A stretch of DNA of 64,000 bases, from assembly GCA_045590535.1 (NCBI GenBank), contig JAZNRE010000028.1, positions 13,986 to 77,985 of the forward strand, in the 5' to 3' direction. Each line of letters opens with the position of its first letter. Position 1 is the stretch's first letter. The notes under the pieces were generated by a model that was given only the letters and a program-made list of their open reading frames with translations, had not been told where the DNA came from and searched no databases. Positions 8,963 to 17,771 of the stretch are shown in pieces. The position numbers and the translations under genes were made by a program. The stretch is from UMGS755 sp045590535 (GTDB lineage: Bacteria; Bacillota; Clostridia; UBA1381; UBA9506).

Positions 8963-9964
8963 GTGAGTCAATTTTTAGACAGAATCAAAGAAAGAGCAAA
9001 GGCCGATAAAAAGACAGTTGTTCTGCCCGAATCTATGGACAGAAGAACCTTTGAGGCTGCTGCAACCATTTTAAAGGAGGATATCGCCAACCTGATTATT
9101 ATCGGTACACCCGAAGAGGTTGCTGAAAACTCCAAAGGCCTGGATATTTCCAAAGCCACCATTATCGACCCCTTTACCTATGAGAAAACAGAGGAATATT
9201 TAAACCTCTTTGTTGAATTAAGAAAATCAAAGGGTCTTACCTATGAAGAAGCAAAGAAGCAAGCTTTAGGCGATTATATGTATTATGCATGCTTAATGGT
9301 TAAAGCCGGCGATGCTGACGGTGTTGTTTCCGGTGCTTGCCATTCCACAGCCAACACCCTGCGCCCCAGCCTGCAGATTATTAAAACCAAGCCGGGCGTG
9401 GCTTTGGTATCCGCTTTCTTCGTTATGGTTGTGCCCGATTGCGAATACGGTGCAAACGGCACCTTCATTTTTGCTGACAGCGGTTTGGAACAAAATCCCG
9501 ACCCCGAAAGACTGGCCGCCATTGCAGGTTGCTCCGCTGAATCCTTTGAGCTTTTAGCTGAAGAAGAAGCTTATGTTGCTATGCTTTCTCACTCTTCAAA
9601 GGGCAGTGCAAAGCATGCAGATGTAGATAAGGTTGTTGAAGCAACCAAAATTGCCAAAGAAAAATATCCCAATGTTAAGCTTGACGGTGAATTACAGTTA
9701 GATGCAGCCATCGTGCCCGAAATCGGCGAATCCAAGGCGCCTGATTCATCCGTTGCAGGACATGCCAATGTTTTGGTATTCCCCGACCTGGATGCAGGTA
9801 ACATTGGTTATAAACTGGTGCAGAGACTGGCTAAAGCAGAAGCTTACGGTCCTATCACCCAGGGTATTGCAATGCCCATCAATGACTTGTCAAGAGGCTG
9901 CTCAGCTGATGACATTGTAGGCGTTGTAGCCATCACTTGTGTACAGGCACAGAAAAATCAGTAA
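8963..9964 (+). CDS. pta: Phosphate acetyltransferase
   Basis: Converts acetyl-CoA and phosphate to acetyl phosphate plus CoA. The 333-residue length fits the short Pta form that lacks the N-terminal DRTGG/P-loop domains. Family motifs include VVLPESMDRRT at the N-terminus, DGVVSGACHSTANTLRP, and LDAGNIGYKLVQRLA near the C-terminus. The start is GTG at 8963 with a strong AAAGGAGG site. It forms a two-gene operon with ackA, the main substrate-level ATP module of acetate-forming anaerobes. Confidence 0.96.
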   Translation: MSQFLDRIKERAKADKKTVVLPESMDRRTFEAAATILKEDIANLIIIGTPEEVAENSKGLDISKATIIDPFTYEKTEEYLNLFVELRKSKGLTYEEAKKQALGDYMYYACLMVKAGDADGVVSGACHSTANTLRPSLQIIKTKPGVALVSAFFVMVVPDCEYGANGTFIFADSGLEQNPDPERLAAIAGCSAESFELLAEEEAYVAMLSHSSKGSAKHADVDKVVEATKIAKEKYPNVKLDGELQLDAAIVPEIGESKAPDSSVAGHANVLVFPDLDAGNIGYKLVQRLAKAEAYGPITQGIAMPINDLSRGCSADDIVGVVAITCVQAQKNQ

Positions 9965-9978
9965 GGAGGCAGAAAAAA

Positions 9979-11172
9979 ATGAATGTACTGGTTATCAATG
10001 CAGGTAGTTCTTCTTTAAAATATCAGCTGATTAACATGGACACACAGGGTGTTATGGCAAAGGGCTTGTGCGAGCGTATTGGCATTGAAGGTTCTTGCTT
10101 AAAGCATAGCCCCAGCGATAAAGAGGCTGTGACCATTGAAAAACCCATGAAAGACCATGCCGATGCTATTTCTATGGTTATTGATGCTTTGGTTGATGCA
10201 AACCACGGCGTTATCAGCGACATGAAAGCCATTGATGCAGTGGGTCACCGCGTTGTTCACGGTGGCGAATTCTTCAATCAGTCCGTTATCATTAACGACG
10301 ATGTGAAGAAAAAGATTGATGAGTGCAGTGCTTTAGCACCCCTTCACAATCCGGCTAACTTAATCGGTATTGAAGCATGCGAAAAGGCTATGCCCGGCGT
10401 TCCCATGGTTGCTGTGTTTGATACAGCTTTCCACCAGACAATGCCTGCTGAAGCGTATATGTATGCTTTGCCCTATGAATATTATGAAAAATATAAAATT
10501 AGAAAATACGGCTTCCATGGCACATCACACTACTATGTTGCAAACCGTTGTGCAGCCATGATGAATCGCCCCATTGAAGATTTGCGCATCATCACTTTGC
10601 ATCTGGGTAATGGCTCATCCATCACCGCTGTTAACAAGGGTAAATCCGTAGACACCTCTATGGGCTTCACACCCTTAGCCGGTGTTCCTATGGGTACCCG
10701 TTCCGGCGTTATTGACCCGGCGATTGTTACCTTTATCATGGAAAAAGAGGGTCTTTCTGTTGCTGAAGCTGACGCTATGCTGAATAAAAAATCCGGCGTG
10801 TTTGGTATCTCCGGTGTTTCCAGCGACTTCCGTGATTTGGATGCCGGCAAGCAGAATGGTGACAAGAGATGTGCATTGGCTCTTGATATGTTTGAATACA
10901 GCGTTAAGCGTTACATTGGTTACTATGCTGCAGCTATGGGCGGTGTGGATGCTTTGGTATTCACAGCTGGCGTTGGCGAAAACAGCATTGCTATGCGTGA
11001 AAGAATTCTTTCCAATATGGAATTTATGGGCATTACCTGCGATTCTGAAAAGAACAATGTTCGTGGAAAAGAAACTGAAATCAGTAAAGATGGTTCTTTG
11101 GTTAAAGCTTTTGTCATTCCCACAAATGAAGAGCTGACCATTGCCCTTGACACACAGAAACTCTTAAAGTAA
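9979..11172 (+). CDS. ackA: Acetate kinase
   Basis: Transfers phosphate from acetyl phosphate to ADP, giving acetate and ATP. The 397-residue ASKHA-fold protein begins with INAGSSSLKYQL, contains GFHGTSHYYVA and HLGNGSSIT (phosphate and substrate loops), and ends with the TNEEL segment typical of AckA. ATG 9979 has an AAGGAGG site and follows the pta stop by 14 bases, so the two genes are surely co-transcribed. A terminator follows. Confidence 0.97.
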   Translation: MNVLVINAGSSSLKYQLINMDTQGVMAKGLCERIGIEGSCLKHSPSDKEAVTIEKPMKDHADAISMVIDALVDANHGVISDMKAIDAVGHRVVHGGEFFNQSVIINDDVKKKIDECSALAPLHNPANLIGIEACEKAMPGVPMVAVFDTAFHQTMPAEAYMYALPYEYYEKYKIRKYGFHGTSHYYVANRCAAMMNRPIEDLRIITLHLGNGSSITAVNKGKSVDTSMGFTPLAGVPMGTRSGVIDPAIVTFIMEKEGLSVAEADAMLNKKSGVFGISGVSSDFRDLDAGKQNGDKRCALALDMFEYSVKRYIGYYAAAMGGVDALVFTAGVGENSIAMRERILSNMEFMGITCDSEKNNVRGKETEISKDGSLVKAFVIPTNEELTIALDTQKLLK

Positions 11173-11186
11173 ATAGTAAAAAAATG

Positions 11187-11216
11187 AAGGCGTCTGCAAA
11201 AGCAGACGCCTTTTTT
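11187..11216 (+). terminator. Intrinsic terminator of pta-ackA
   Basis: An 11-bp GC-rich stem (11187-11197 with 11202-11212) with a 4-base loop runs into a T-run at 11211-11216. Confidence 0.9.
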
Positions 11217-11241
11217 ATGCTTAAAATGAAAAGGTAAGTTT

Positions 11242-12027
11242 TTATAGATGCAGGCTCTTAACCATCTCATCAATGCCACTGCATATGTAACGGGGCTGGA
11301 AAGAGTAGTGGCAAAGGTCTTCTTTTTGTGTCACACCGGATAAGACAAGGACAGTATCAAGACCGCTTTCAATGCCGGCAATAATGTCGGTGTCCATACG
11401 GTCACCAATCATCACGGCGTCAGCCGAGTGAACCCCCAGCATTTTAAGGGCGGTGCGCATCATTAAGGCGTTTGGCTTACCGATGAAGTAGGCCGCTTTT
11501 TCTGAAGCCAGCTCAATGGGCGCAATCAGCGCGCGACAGGCGGGAATGATCCCCGTTTCGCTGGGGCCGGTTAAGTCGGTGTTGGTGCCAATTAAGCGTG
11601 CACCGTTTCGCACATGGCTCACAGCACGAAGAACACTGTCATAATTATACGCTCTGGTTTCGCCCACAATTACATAATCGGGATTCACATCATTCATGGT
11701 GATGCCGGCGTCATAAAGAGCATTGAGGAGTCCGGGTGCGCCAATTACATAAGCGCTGCAGCCGGGCATTTGATTTTTTAAAAAATGCGCCGTGGCTAAA
11801 GCGCTAGTGTAAAAATGGCTTTCATCCACTTCAAGGCCCATGCGTGCCAATTTTTGCCTTAACTCAAGAGGTGAATATTCGCTTGAATTGGTTAAAAACA
11901 AAAACTTCTTCTCTTCTTTCTGCAGCCAGTTCACAAATTCTTTAACACCAGGCAGCAGGGTGTTTCCATGATAGATAACACCGTCCATATCACAGATGAA
12001 GCCTTGCTTTTCGTGTAAATTTTTCAT
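11242..12027 (-). CDS. HAD-IIA family phosphatase (NagD-like)
   Basis: A 261-residue cytosolic HAD hydrolase of the NagD/4-nitrophenylphosphatase type. Motif I is CDMDGVIYHG with the nucleophile and acid/base Asp pair, motif II is FLTNSSEYSP, motif III lies at FIGKPNALMM, and motif IV is MIGDRMDTDIIAG. The C2A cap lies between motifs II and III. Members dephosphorylate small phospho-metabolites such as sugar phosphates, phosphoglycolate or nucleotides, and the substrate here is not evident. It lies downstream of the MATE gene with a 35-bp gap, so co-transcription is possible. Confidence 0.88.
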   Translation of the reverse strand: MKNLHEKQGFICDMDGVIYHGNTLLPGVKEFVNWLQKEEKKFLFLTNSSEYSPLELRQKLARMGLEVDESHFYTSALATAHFLKNQMPGCSAYVIGAPGLLNALYDAGITMNDVNPDYVIVGETRAYNYDSVLRAVSHVRNGARLIGTNTDLTGPSETGIIPACRALIAPIELASEKAAYFIGKPNALMMRTALKMLGVHSADAVMIGDRMDTDIIAGIESGLDTVLVLSGVTQKEDLCHYSFQPRYICSGIDEMVKSLHL

Positions 12028-12062
12028 CTTTATATTTTCCTTTCTTAAGGTAAAATGCTATA

Positions 12063-13454
12063 TTACATGTTTTTAAATGCCTGTTTTATCCAACGGCCTT
12101 TCAAAATGCGCCATACAAAAAATGAAGAACGGCAAATCCAATCCATCACCATGGCAAACCAAACGCCAATGGCGCCATAGCCAAGCCATAAACCGAAAAC
12201 ATAGCTGCCGCCAATTCGAAAAACAATCATGGAAAACATGGAAGCTGCCATGGTGAAAGTCGCATCGTTGGTGGCACGCAGCATGTTGGGAATGGTAAAA
12301 GACATGGGCCAGAAAACAATGCCGCAAAGGGCATGAATCAAAACAAGATAAAAGGTTAAAAGCTCGGTTGCGGGCGTTAACTGATAAAGCTTTAAAATGG
12401 GAAATAAAAGAAGCACTAGCAGCAGGCTTACAACACAGTGGAGCCAATAGGACATTTTGAGCATCTTTTTCATATAATATTTTGCCTGGGTTAAATCCTG
12501 TGCGCCCACACATTGGCCAACAACAGTAATGATAGCCAAACCAATGGCGTGACCGGGTACGGTTGTGAAGGTTGCCAGGGTGCTGGCCGTTGCATTGGCG
12601 GCAATCTGTGTGGTGCCAAAAACCGAAATAACACCTAAAACAAGCACGCGTCCCAAATGAAAAACCGTGTTTTCAAGACCGTTGGGAATGCCGATTTTAA
12701 AAATTTTGCCAATAATGCTAAAGTCAGGTCGCCAGTTCATGTGCCGACTGATGTAAATATCCCCATGAGAGTGAGCCAGCAAAACAAGTGATACAATGCA
12801 GGCAACGGCACGGGCAAGTAAAGTGGCATAAGCTGCGCCAGCAACACCCAGTTTAAAACCATAAATTAAAAGTGCGTTGCCAGCCACATTGATTGCGTTC
12901 ATTAAAATGGAAGTCTTCATGGTGACTTTTGAATTGCCCATAGAGCGAAACAGGGCATTGGCCGCGCTGAGCACCGCCATAAAGGGATATGAAACGGCGG
13001 TGATGGTGAAATAGATGTTTGAGTTGTTCATAACATCCGGCTCAATAGTGCCAAAGAACAGAGCGAGGATGTTGCGGTTAAAAAGCAGGATAACGGTCAT
13101 TAAAAGAACTGAAACAACGGTTACAACCAACAAAAGCTGACCGGCAGACTGGCGGGCTTTTTCCTTATTTTGCGCGCCGATAAACTGTGATGACACAACA
13201 GCGCCACCGGTGGCAAATGCCACAAAAAGATTTAAAATAACGATGCTTAATTGGTCAACCAGCGCCACGGCCGAAAGAGCCACTTCACCAATGCCTGCCA
13301 CCATGATTCCGTCTGCCACGCCAACAAAGGTGGCCAACAGCTGTTCCACAATCAAGGGGATAATCAAGGATTTTAAGGCGCTGTTACTAAATAAAAGGCT
13401 ATCCGGCGAGGGCGATTTTACCTCTTTTTTTATATGTCGGGTCATCCAATGCAT
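12063..13454 (-). CDS. MATE family efflux transporter
   Basis: A 463-residue polytopic membrane protein with about 12 predicted helices in two repeated halves, characteristic of MATE cation/drug antiporters. The N-terminal half has VEQLLATFVGVADGIMVAG and SSQFIGAQNKEKAR, and the second half the matching VVGQCVGAQD segment. These proteins export organic cations, metabolites or toxins using Na+ or H+ gradients; substrate is not predictable. The ribosome site before the ATG at 13454 is weak. Confidence 0.9.
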   Translation of the reverse strand: MHWMTRHIKKEVKSPSPDSLLFSNSALKSLIIPLIVEQLLATFVGVADGIMVAGIGEVALSAVALVDQLSIVILNLFVAFATGGAVVSSQFIGAQNKEKARQSAGQLLLVVTVVSVLLMTVILLFNRNILALFFGTIEPDVMNNSNIYFTITAVSYPFMAVLSAANALFRSMGNSKVTMKTSILMNAINVAGNALLIYGFKLGVAGAAYATLLARAVACIVSLVLLAHSHGDIYISRHMNWRPDFSIIGKIFKIGIPNGLENTVFHLGRVLVLGVISVFGTTQIAANATASTLATFTTVPGHAIGLAIITVVGQCVGAQDLTQAKYYMKKMLKMSYWLHCVVSLLLVLLLFPILKLYQLTPATELLTFYLVLIHALCGIVFWPMSFTIPNMLRATNDATFTMAASMFSMIVFRIGGSYVFGLWLGYGAIGVWFAMVMDWICRSSFFVWRILKGRWIKQAFKNM

Positions 13455-13547
13455 AATGCTGTCTCACTGCTTTCGCGCTTATCAATTCAATACCATCATT
13501 TTACTATATTACGCCGGATAATTCAAGTCAAAATCAAAAAATAGTAA

Positions 13548-14795
13548 TCAGGAGTTAAAATGACGGGCGAAGATATCATCCTGGGTGAGAAGGGATTCAA
13601 TGGTGGGGTAGCCAAGACGATGGAGCAGCTCCACAACATAGGGGTTTTCAGCAGGGGACTCATAGAGAGCCTCTTTGCCATATTCCTTCACATGCTCTTT
13701 TCCCTCTTCGGTATCTATGAGGATTTTCGGGCCGCCCACACAACCGCCAACACAGCCCATACCCTCTAAAAAGTTTGCCGTAATATCGCCTGCTAAAACA
13801 TGGTCGATGAGTTCACGGCAGGCAGGCACACCGTCGGCGCAGGTTGCTTTTAAAGGCAGTGAGCGGGCAGGGCGGAGCTTTTCAAGGCAACCTTTAACAG
13901 CCTGGCTCACGCCACCGGCATAGGCATAAATCCGTCCGGCAGTGGAGGAGTGTTCCCGGTCATCTTCGTTTAATAGTGCCGGGTTAATGCCGGCCAGTTC
14001 AAACACCTCCTGAATTTCCTGAAAGGTTAAAACATGGTCGACCGCGTCTTTTATGTCCTTCTCTTTTGCCTCTGCTTTTTTTGCCATGCAGGGACCAATA
14101 AAAACTGTTATGGCATCGGGGTGCAGACGCTTAATGCTGCGCCCACAGGCCACCATAGGTGAAACAGAGCCGGGGATGTGGTCCATGAGCCCGGCTTTGC
14201 GGCACATGGCAAGCCAGATGGGGCAACAACAACTGGTGAGCATATAGTCTTTTTCATTCTTGACCGCTTTGTCAAACTCTAAAGCTTCTTTGAGCGTTAA
14301 AATGTCGGCAAACAGCGCCACCTCTAGCATGCCGGCAAAACCAAGACACTTAAATGCGGCACGAAGCTTGCCAGGGGTGACATCGTGGCTGAACTGACCG
14401 ATAAAGGCAGGGGCAATCATGGCATAAACCGGGCGTTCTTTGCGGTGAATTTCTTCCAAAACAGGCAAGGTTTGCTTGGCGTCGGTCAGTCTCTCGGCAC
14501 GGCAGGCATCCACACAAACACCACAATATTGGCATGCGCTTGGGTCTATGATGATTTCGCCTTTTTCATTTTTTGATAAGGCGTTAAACAAGCAGGATTT
14601 TTGGCAATTGCAGTCCTCGTCATGACACTCGCAGGGGGAGGTAGAAATGATAGGTGCGTGTTCTTCAGGGTGCAGCAGACAGGAAAGATGATGGGTATTG
14701 ATATCCTCATTTTCCAGTTTTTTAATCGCTTCTTCCAATTTGTTTTGCAGAGCGGCTTTTGTTAAGTTGATGTATAATTCTTTAAAGCTTTGCAT
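13548..14795 (-). CDS. [FeFe]-hydrogenase large-subunit-like Fe-S protein
   Basis: A 415-residue Fe-S protein. The N-terminal region carries a Cys-rich cluster CECHDEDCNCQKSC (about residues 54-67) and one ferredoxin-like motif CQYCGVCVDAC (about 88-98). The C-terminal region is the H-cluster domain: L1 as TSCCCPIW, L2 as GPCMAKKAE and L3 as EGMGCVGGCVGGP, so all four H-cluster Cys are present. Departures from the usual TSCCPGW, MPCxxK and EVMACxGGCxGGGGQP suggest a non-prototypical group rather than a classical H2-evolving enzyme. It is monocistronic with no HydB/HydC or maturase gene nearby. Hydrogen turnover, H2 sensing and electron transfer all remain possible. Confidence 0.8.
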   Translation of the reverse strand: MQSFKELYINLTKAALQNKLEEAIKKLENEDINTHHLSCLLHPEEHAPIISTSPCECHDEDCNCQKSCLFNALSKNEKGEIIIDPSACQYCGVCVDACRAERLTDAKQTLPVLEEIHRKERPVYAMIAPAFIGQFSHDVTPGKLRAAFKCLGFAGMLEVALFADILTLKEALEFDKAVKNEKDYMLTSCCCPIWLAMCRKAGLMDHIPGSVSPMVACGRSIKRLHPDAITVFIGPCMAKKAEAKEKDIKDAVDHVLTFQEIQEVFELAGINPALLNEDDREHSSTAGRIYAYAGGVSQAVKGCLEKLRPARSLPLKATCADGVPACRELIDHVLAGDITANFLEGMGCVGGCVGGPKILIDTEEGKEHVKEYGKEALYESPAENPYVVELLHRLGYPTIESLLTQDDIFARHFNS

Positions 14796-14898
14796 GGGCG
14801 AGCGTTCCTTTCCTTTTTTCTTATTTTCAACCGTGTTGTTAAATTTATACCAGTCAAAGAGGTAAGTTGCGCCAAAGATATCCTCGAAAAATAGATGG

Positions 14899-14978
14899 TC
14901 AGGGTTCGAGTCCCTTTGAATAAAAAAATAAGCCTGGCCCTTTATGGACCCGGCTTATTTTGGAGCTGGTAATGGGAC
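14899..14978. repeat. 80-bp direct repeat, copy 1 (contains tRNA-Thr 3' end remnant)
   Basis: Matches 15101-15180 at 78 of 80 positions, differing only at one base in each arm of the internal hairpin. It begins with a 13-base tRNA T-arm-like sequence (14902-14914) on the plus strand, carries the terminator-like hairpin, and ends with the minus-strand last 18 bases of tRNA-Thr. At that point it breaks off inside the T-arm. Confidence 0.85.
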
Positions 14979-15100
14979 ACAGCCACCTTTGGCGTCTTAT
15001 CTGCTTGGCGACCCAAAGGCTTTGCCTTTTGGTACCCGCCTTCGCACCTTTTTGCTGAAAAACAGTCCGCTGGACTGTTTTCTTGACCGCAAAAACCCTC
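14979..15100. other. Hairpin-rich spacer between the 80-bp repeats
   Basis: A 122-bp spacer containing a 10-bp hairpin (15059-15068 with 15072-15081) and other short palindromes. An open frame crosses it but reads through the repeats and has no ribosome site, so it is not called as a gene. The arrangement (palindrome, then a T-arm-like 13-mer) looks like a dispersed non-coding repeat. Confidence 0.5.
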
Positions 15101-15180
15101 TCAGGGTTCGAGTCCCTTTGAATAAAAAAATAAGCCCGGCCCTTTATGGACCTGGCTTATTTTGGAGCTGGTAATGGGAC
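15101..15180. repeat. 80-bp direct repeat, copy 2 (runs into the intact tRNA-Thr)
   Basis: Second copy of the repeat at 14899-14978. Its right end is the 3' part of the functional tRNA-Thr gene. A 13-base T-arm-like sequence at 15104-15116 forms an inverted repeat with the real T-arm at 15176-15188. Confidence 0.85.
15124..15161 (-). terminator. Terminator of tRNA-Thr
   Basis: An 8-bp stem (15129-15136 with 15154-15161) directly follows the tRNA 3' end on the minus strand and leads into a T-run on that strand (A-run 15124-15130 on plus). Confidence 0.75.
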
Positions 15181-15238
15181 TCGAACCCGCGACCTGCTCA
15201 TTACGAATGAGCTGCTCTACCAACTGAGCTACACCAGC
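15163..15238 (-). tRNA. tRNA-Thr (anticodon CGT)
   Basis: A 76-base cloverleaf on the minus strand. The 7-bp acceptor stem pairs 15232-15238 with 15167-15173 with one G-U pair. The anticodon stem GCTCA/TGAGC encloses the loop TTCGTAA, giving anticodon CGT, which reads the Thr codon ACG. The T-arm is canonical (GGGTTCGAGTCCC) and CCA is encoded after a T discriminator base. Confidence 0.95.
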
Positions 15239-15312
15239 AATCAATCTTAAAAACACGACTAATTATACTATGAAAATCCTTCTTTGTCAATAGCGTTAAG
15301 CCATAAAAATCC

Positions 15313-15359
15313 TTTTAAAAAGCAATGGACAGGGCAGTAAGCCCGACCCATTGCCTTTT
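15313..15359 (-). terminator. Terminator after lysA
   Basis: The outer stem (15322-15328 with 15348-15354) encloses a nested GGGC/GCCC hairpin. On the minus strand it is followed by a T-rich run. It lies 10 bases past the lysA stop. Confidence 0.7.
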
Positions 15360-15369
15360 GTTTTTCTAA

Positions 15370-16671
15370 TTATAAAACATCGTTTTTAATCACATCTTCA
15401 TAGGTTTCACGCTTAATCACAACGCGGCTTTTTCCGCCAGAAACCATCACCATGGCCGGGCGGGGGATGCGGTTATAATTGCTAGACATGGAATAGTTAT
15501 AAGCGCCTGTGGTTAAAACCGCTAAAATATCACCGCTTTTGGCAGGGGGAAGGGGAATATCCTTACCCAGCAAATCGCCGGATTCACAGCATTTTCCGGC
15601 AACAGTATAGCTTTCTGTTTTTGCTTCAGTTGCACGATTTGCCAAAACAAAATCATATTCAGCGTCGTAAAGAACAAAGCGTGGGTTGTCGGTCATGCCA
15701 CCATCCACAGCCAGGTAGTTTCTCACCCCCGGGATGTTTTTAACGGCACCAACGGTGTATAAGGTAATGCCGGCTGAGGCCACAATGGAACGGCCCGGCT
15801 CCATGAGGATGCGGGGCAGGGGCACCGAGCGTTTTGCGGCGGTTTCTTTTACAACTACGCTCACCGCTTCCATATATTTATCATAGGCAATGGGGTCATC
15901 TTCTTCAACATAACGCACACCAAATCCACCGCCTAAATTAAGCTCACGGATTGTGATGCCCAATTCGTCTTGCACATCACCAATGAAGTTCATCATCACT
16001 TCAGCGGCTTTTTCAAAGGGCGACAGGTCAAAAATTTGAGAGCCAATGTGGCAATGAACGCCGGCTATGTCGATGTGTGACATAGAAGCCGCTTCACGAA
16101 TTAAAGCCATGGCCTTGCCATTTTCAATGGCCACACCGAATTTCGAATCAATCTGTCCGGTCATGATGGCATCGTGGGTGTGTGCATCAATGCCGGGTTT
16201 AATGCGAAACAGAACCGATGCTTTTTTATTTTCTTTTTCGCAAAGGGCATTAAGCCTTGCAAGCTCATAACTGTTATCCACCACAATGCGACCAACACCT
16301 AAAGACAGGGCAAGCGTCAGCTCTTCAACGGTTTTGTTATTGCCGTGAAAATAAACATGCTCCATGGGGAAATCGGCTTTGTGGGCGGTATATAACTCAC
16401 CGCCGGACACAACATCGAGCCCCATGTTTTCTTCTTTGATAATTTTGCAAAGAGCCATGGTGCAAAGGGCCTTGCTGGCATATAAAATCATGCCGTTATT
16501 GCCATAAAACTGCTCCATGGATTTGGTATACATCCGGCAGTTCCTTCGAATATGGTCTTCATCTAAAACATAGAGAGGTGTGCCATATTCTGCGGCAAGG
16601 CTTGCCGCATCCACACCACCGATGGTGAGATGGTTTTCTTCATTTGTTGAAAGACAATTTGATGTAAACAT
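15370..16671 (-). CDS. lysA: Diaminopimelate decarboxylase
   Basis: Decarboxylates meso-diaminopimelate to lysine, a PLP enzyme of fold type III. The PLP-binding Lys lies in ILYASKALC. The HCHIGSQIF segment, the glycine-rich LNLGGGFGVRY phosphate-binding loop, MEPGRSIVA and the CCESGDLL substrate-binding motif are all present. The 433-residue length is standard. ATG 16671 is preceded by GGAGG at 5 bases. rapZ lies 54 bp upstream on the same strand, so both could share a transcript. No lysine riboswitch is visible upstream. Confidence 0.96.
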   Translation of the reverse strand: MFTSNCLSTNEENHLTIGGVDAASLAAEYGTPLYVLDEDHIRRNCRMYTKSMEQFYGNNGMILYASKALCTMALCKIIKEENMGLDVVSGGELYTAHKADFPMEHVYFHGNNKTVEELTLALSLGVGRIVVDNSYELARLNALCEKENKKASVLFRIKPGIDAHTHDAIMTGQIDSKFGVAIENGKAMALIREAASMSHIDIAGVHCHIGSQIFDLSPFEKAAEVMMNFIGDVQDELGITIRELNLGGGFGVRYVEEDDPIAYDKYMEAVSVVVKETAAKRSVPLPRILMEPGRSIVASAGITLYTVGAVKNIPGVRNYLAVDGGMTDNPRFVLYDAEYDFVLANRATEAKTESYTVAGKCCESGDLLGKDIPLPPAKSGDILAVLTTGAYNYSMSSNYNRIPRPAMVMVSGGKSRVVIKRETYEDVIKNDVL

Positions 16672-16725
16672 GTGTTCCTCCAGTTTCGTTTGTGCCTGAA
16701 AAATCGCAATCGCTTCTGTGTTTTA

Positions 16726-17589
16726 TTATTTTTGGTCCAATCCGCAGTCACGATGGGTTACAATGGTGTAATAATTATTTTGCCGCAAAAAAGCACCGAG
16801 CTCTTCAGCCAAAGCGACAGAACGGTGTTTGCCGCCGGTGCAGCCAATGCTGATAACCAGTTGCGTTTTGCCCTCTTCAACATATTGGGGCAGGAGAAAG
16901 GCAACCATATCATGTAGTTTTTTAACAAATTCCTTTGTCACATCCCATTTAAAAACAAAGTCTTTCACAGGCTTATCAAGGCCTGTCAGCATTTTTAAAT
17001 CGGTTTCATAAAAGGGATTGGGTAAAAACCGGACATCAAACATTAAGTCGCTGTCTAAAGGGATGCCCCGTTTAAAGCCAAAAGACATAACATGCACATT
17101 GATGCTTTTATATTTTTGTCGGTCTTCAAACATAGAGAGAATCTGCTCCCTCAATTGTTTTGTTAAAAGACCGGTGGTGTCAACGATATAATCGGATTTA
17201 TCGCGGATTTCAGCCAATAAGCGACGCTCGATTTTAATGCCGTCGGTCAAGGAACCGTCTTTGGCATGGGGGTGCTTGCGCCGGGTTTCTTTATAACGCT
17301 TGATAATGGTTTCGTCACTGGCCTCTAAAAAAACCACCTCACAGTGATTACCGCTGTTTCGGAATTCCGTGATTTCGTCGGCTAAACGCATAACCTTTTC
17401 GCCACTGCGGGCATCAACAACAAAGGCAATTTTATCTAAGTTAATGTTCGAGTTTTGGCACAGGGTCACAAAGTTTGTGATGAGTGTGGGAGGCATATTG
17501 TCAATGCAATAGTATCCAATGTCTTCCAGAATATGCACAACGGTGCTTTTACCTGCGCCGGACATGCCGGTTACAATAATAAATTGCAT
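16726..17589 (-). CDS. rapZ: RNase adapter / nucleotide-binding protein RapZ (YvcJ)
   Basis: A 287-residue P-loop protein. Walker A is GMSGAGKS at the N-terminus, and the C-terminal domain contains SIGCTGGKHRSVALAEEL, the RapZ/YvcJ signature. In E. coli RapZ delivers the sRNA GlmZ to RNase E; in Firmicutes the homologue binds nucleotides and its target is less clear. It is usually beside yvcK and whiA but here is followed by lysA. The start is set by GAGG 7 bases before ATG 17589; an upstream extension is out of line with the family. Confidence 0.93.
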   Translation of the reverse strand: MQFIIVTGMSGAGKSTVVHILEDIGYYCIDNMPPTLITNFVTLCQNSNINLDKIAFVVDARSGEKVMRLADEITEFRNSGNHCEVVFLEASDETIIKRYKETRRKHPHAKDGSLTDGIKIERRLLAEIRDKSDYIVDTTGLLTKQLREQILSMFEDRQKYKSINVHVMSFGFKRGIPLDSDLMFDVRFLPNPFYETDLKMLTGLDKPVKDFVFKWDVTKEFVKKLHDMVAFLLPQYVEEGKTQLVISIGCTGGKHRSVALAEELGAFLRQNNYYTIVTHRDCGLDQK

Positions 17590-17771
17590 GCCAATTCCTC
17601 TCTTTCGTAATGGTTTCGTCTGTGCCGATGCTACAATGAGCGACACTATGTATTATTTTATCATGTTTTTTTCAAAAAGTAAAAGGTTTTTTAAAAAAAA
17701 TGGCAATAATAGTAAGGCGATTATTTTTAATAAATATAGAGAAAAGGATTGAATCGATGGGAGGAAAAGAG

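Noticed and set aside
14944..15174. Open frame of 76 codons across the 80-bp repeats
   Set aside because: It runs through two repeat copies and the tRNA terminator, has no ribosome site, and its length is explained by repeat sequence lacking stops.
16672..16725. Lysine riboswitch expected before lysA
   Set aside because: The gap of 54 bases is too short and lacks the conserved lysine-aptamer sequence.
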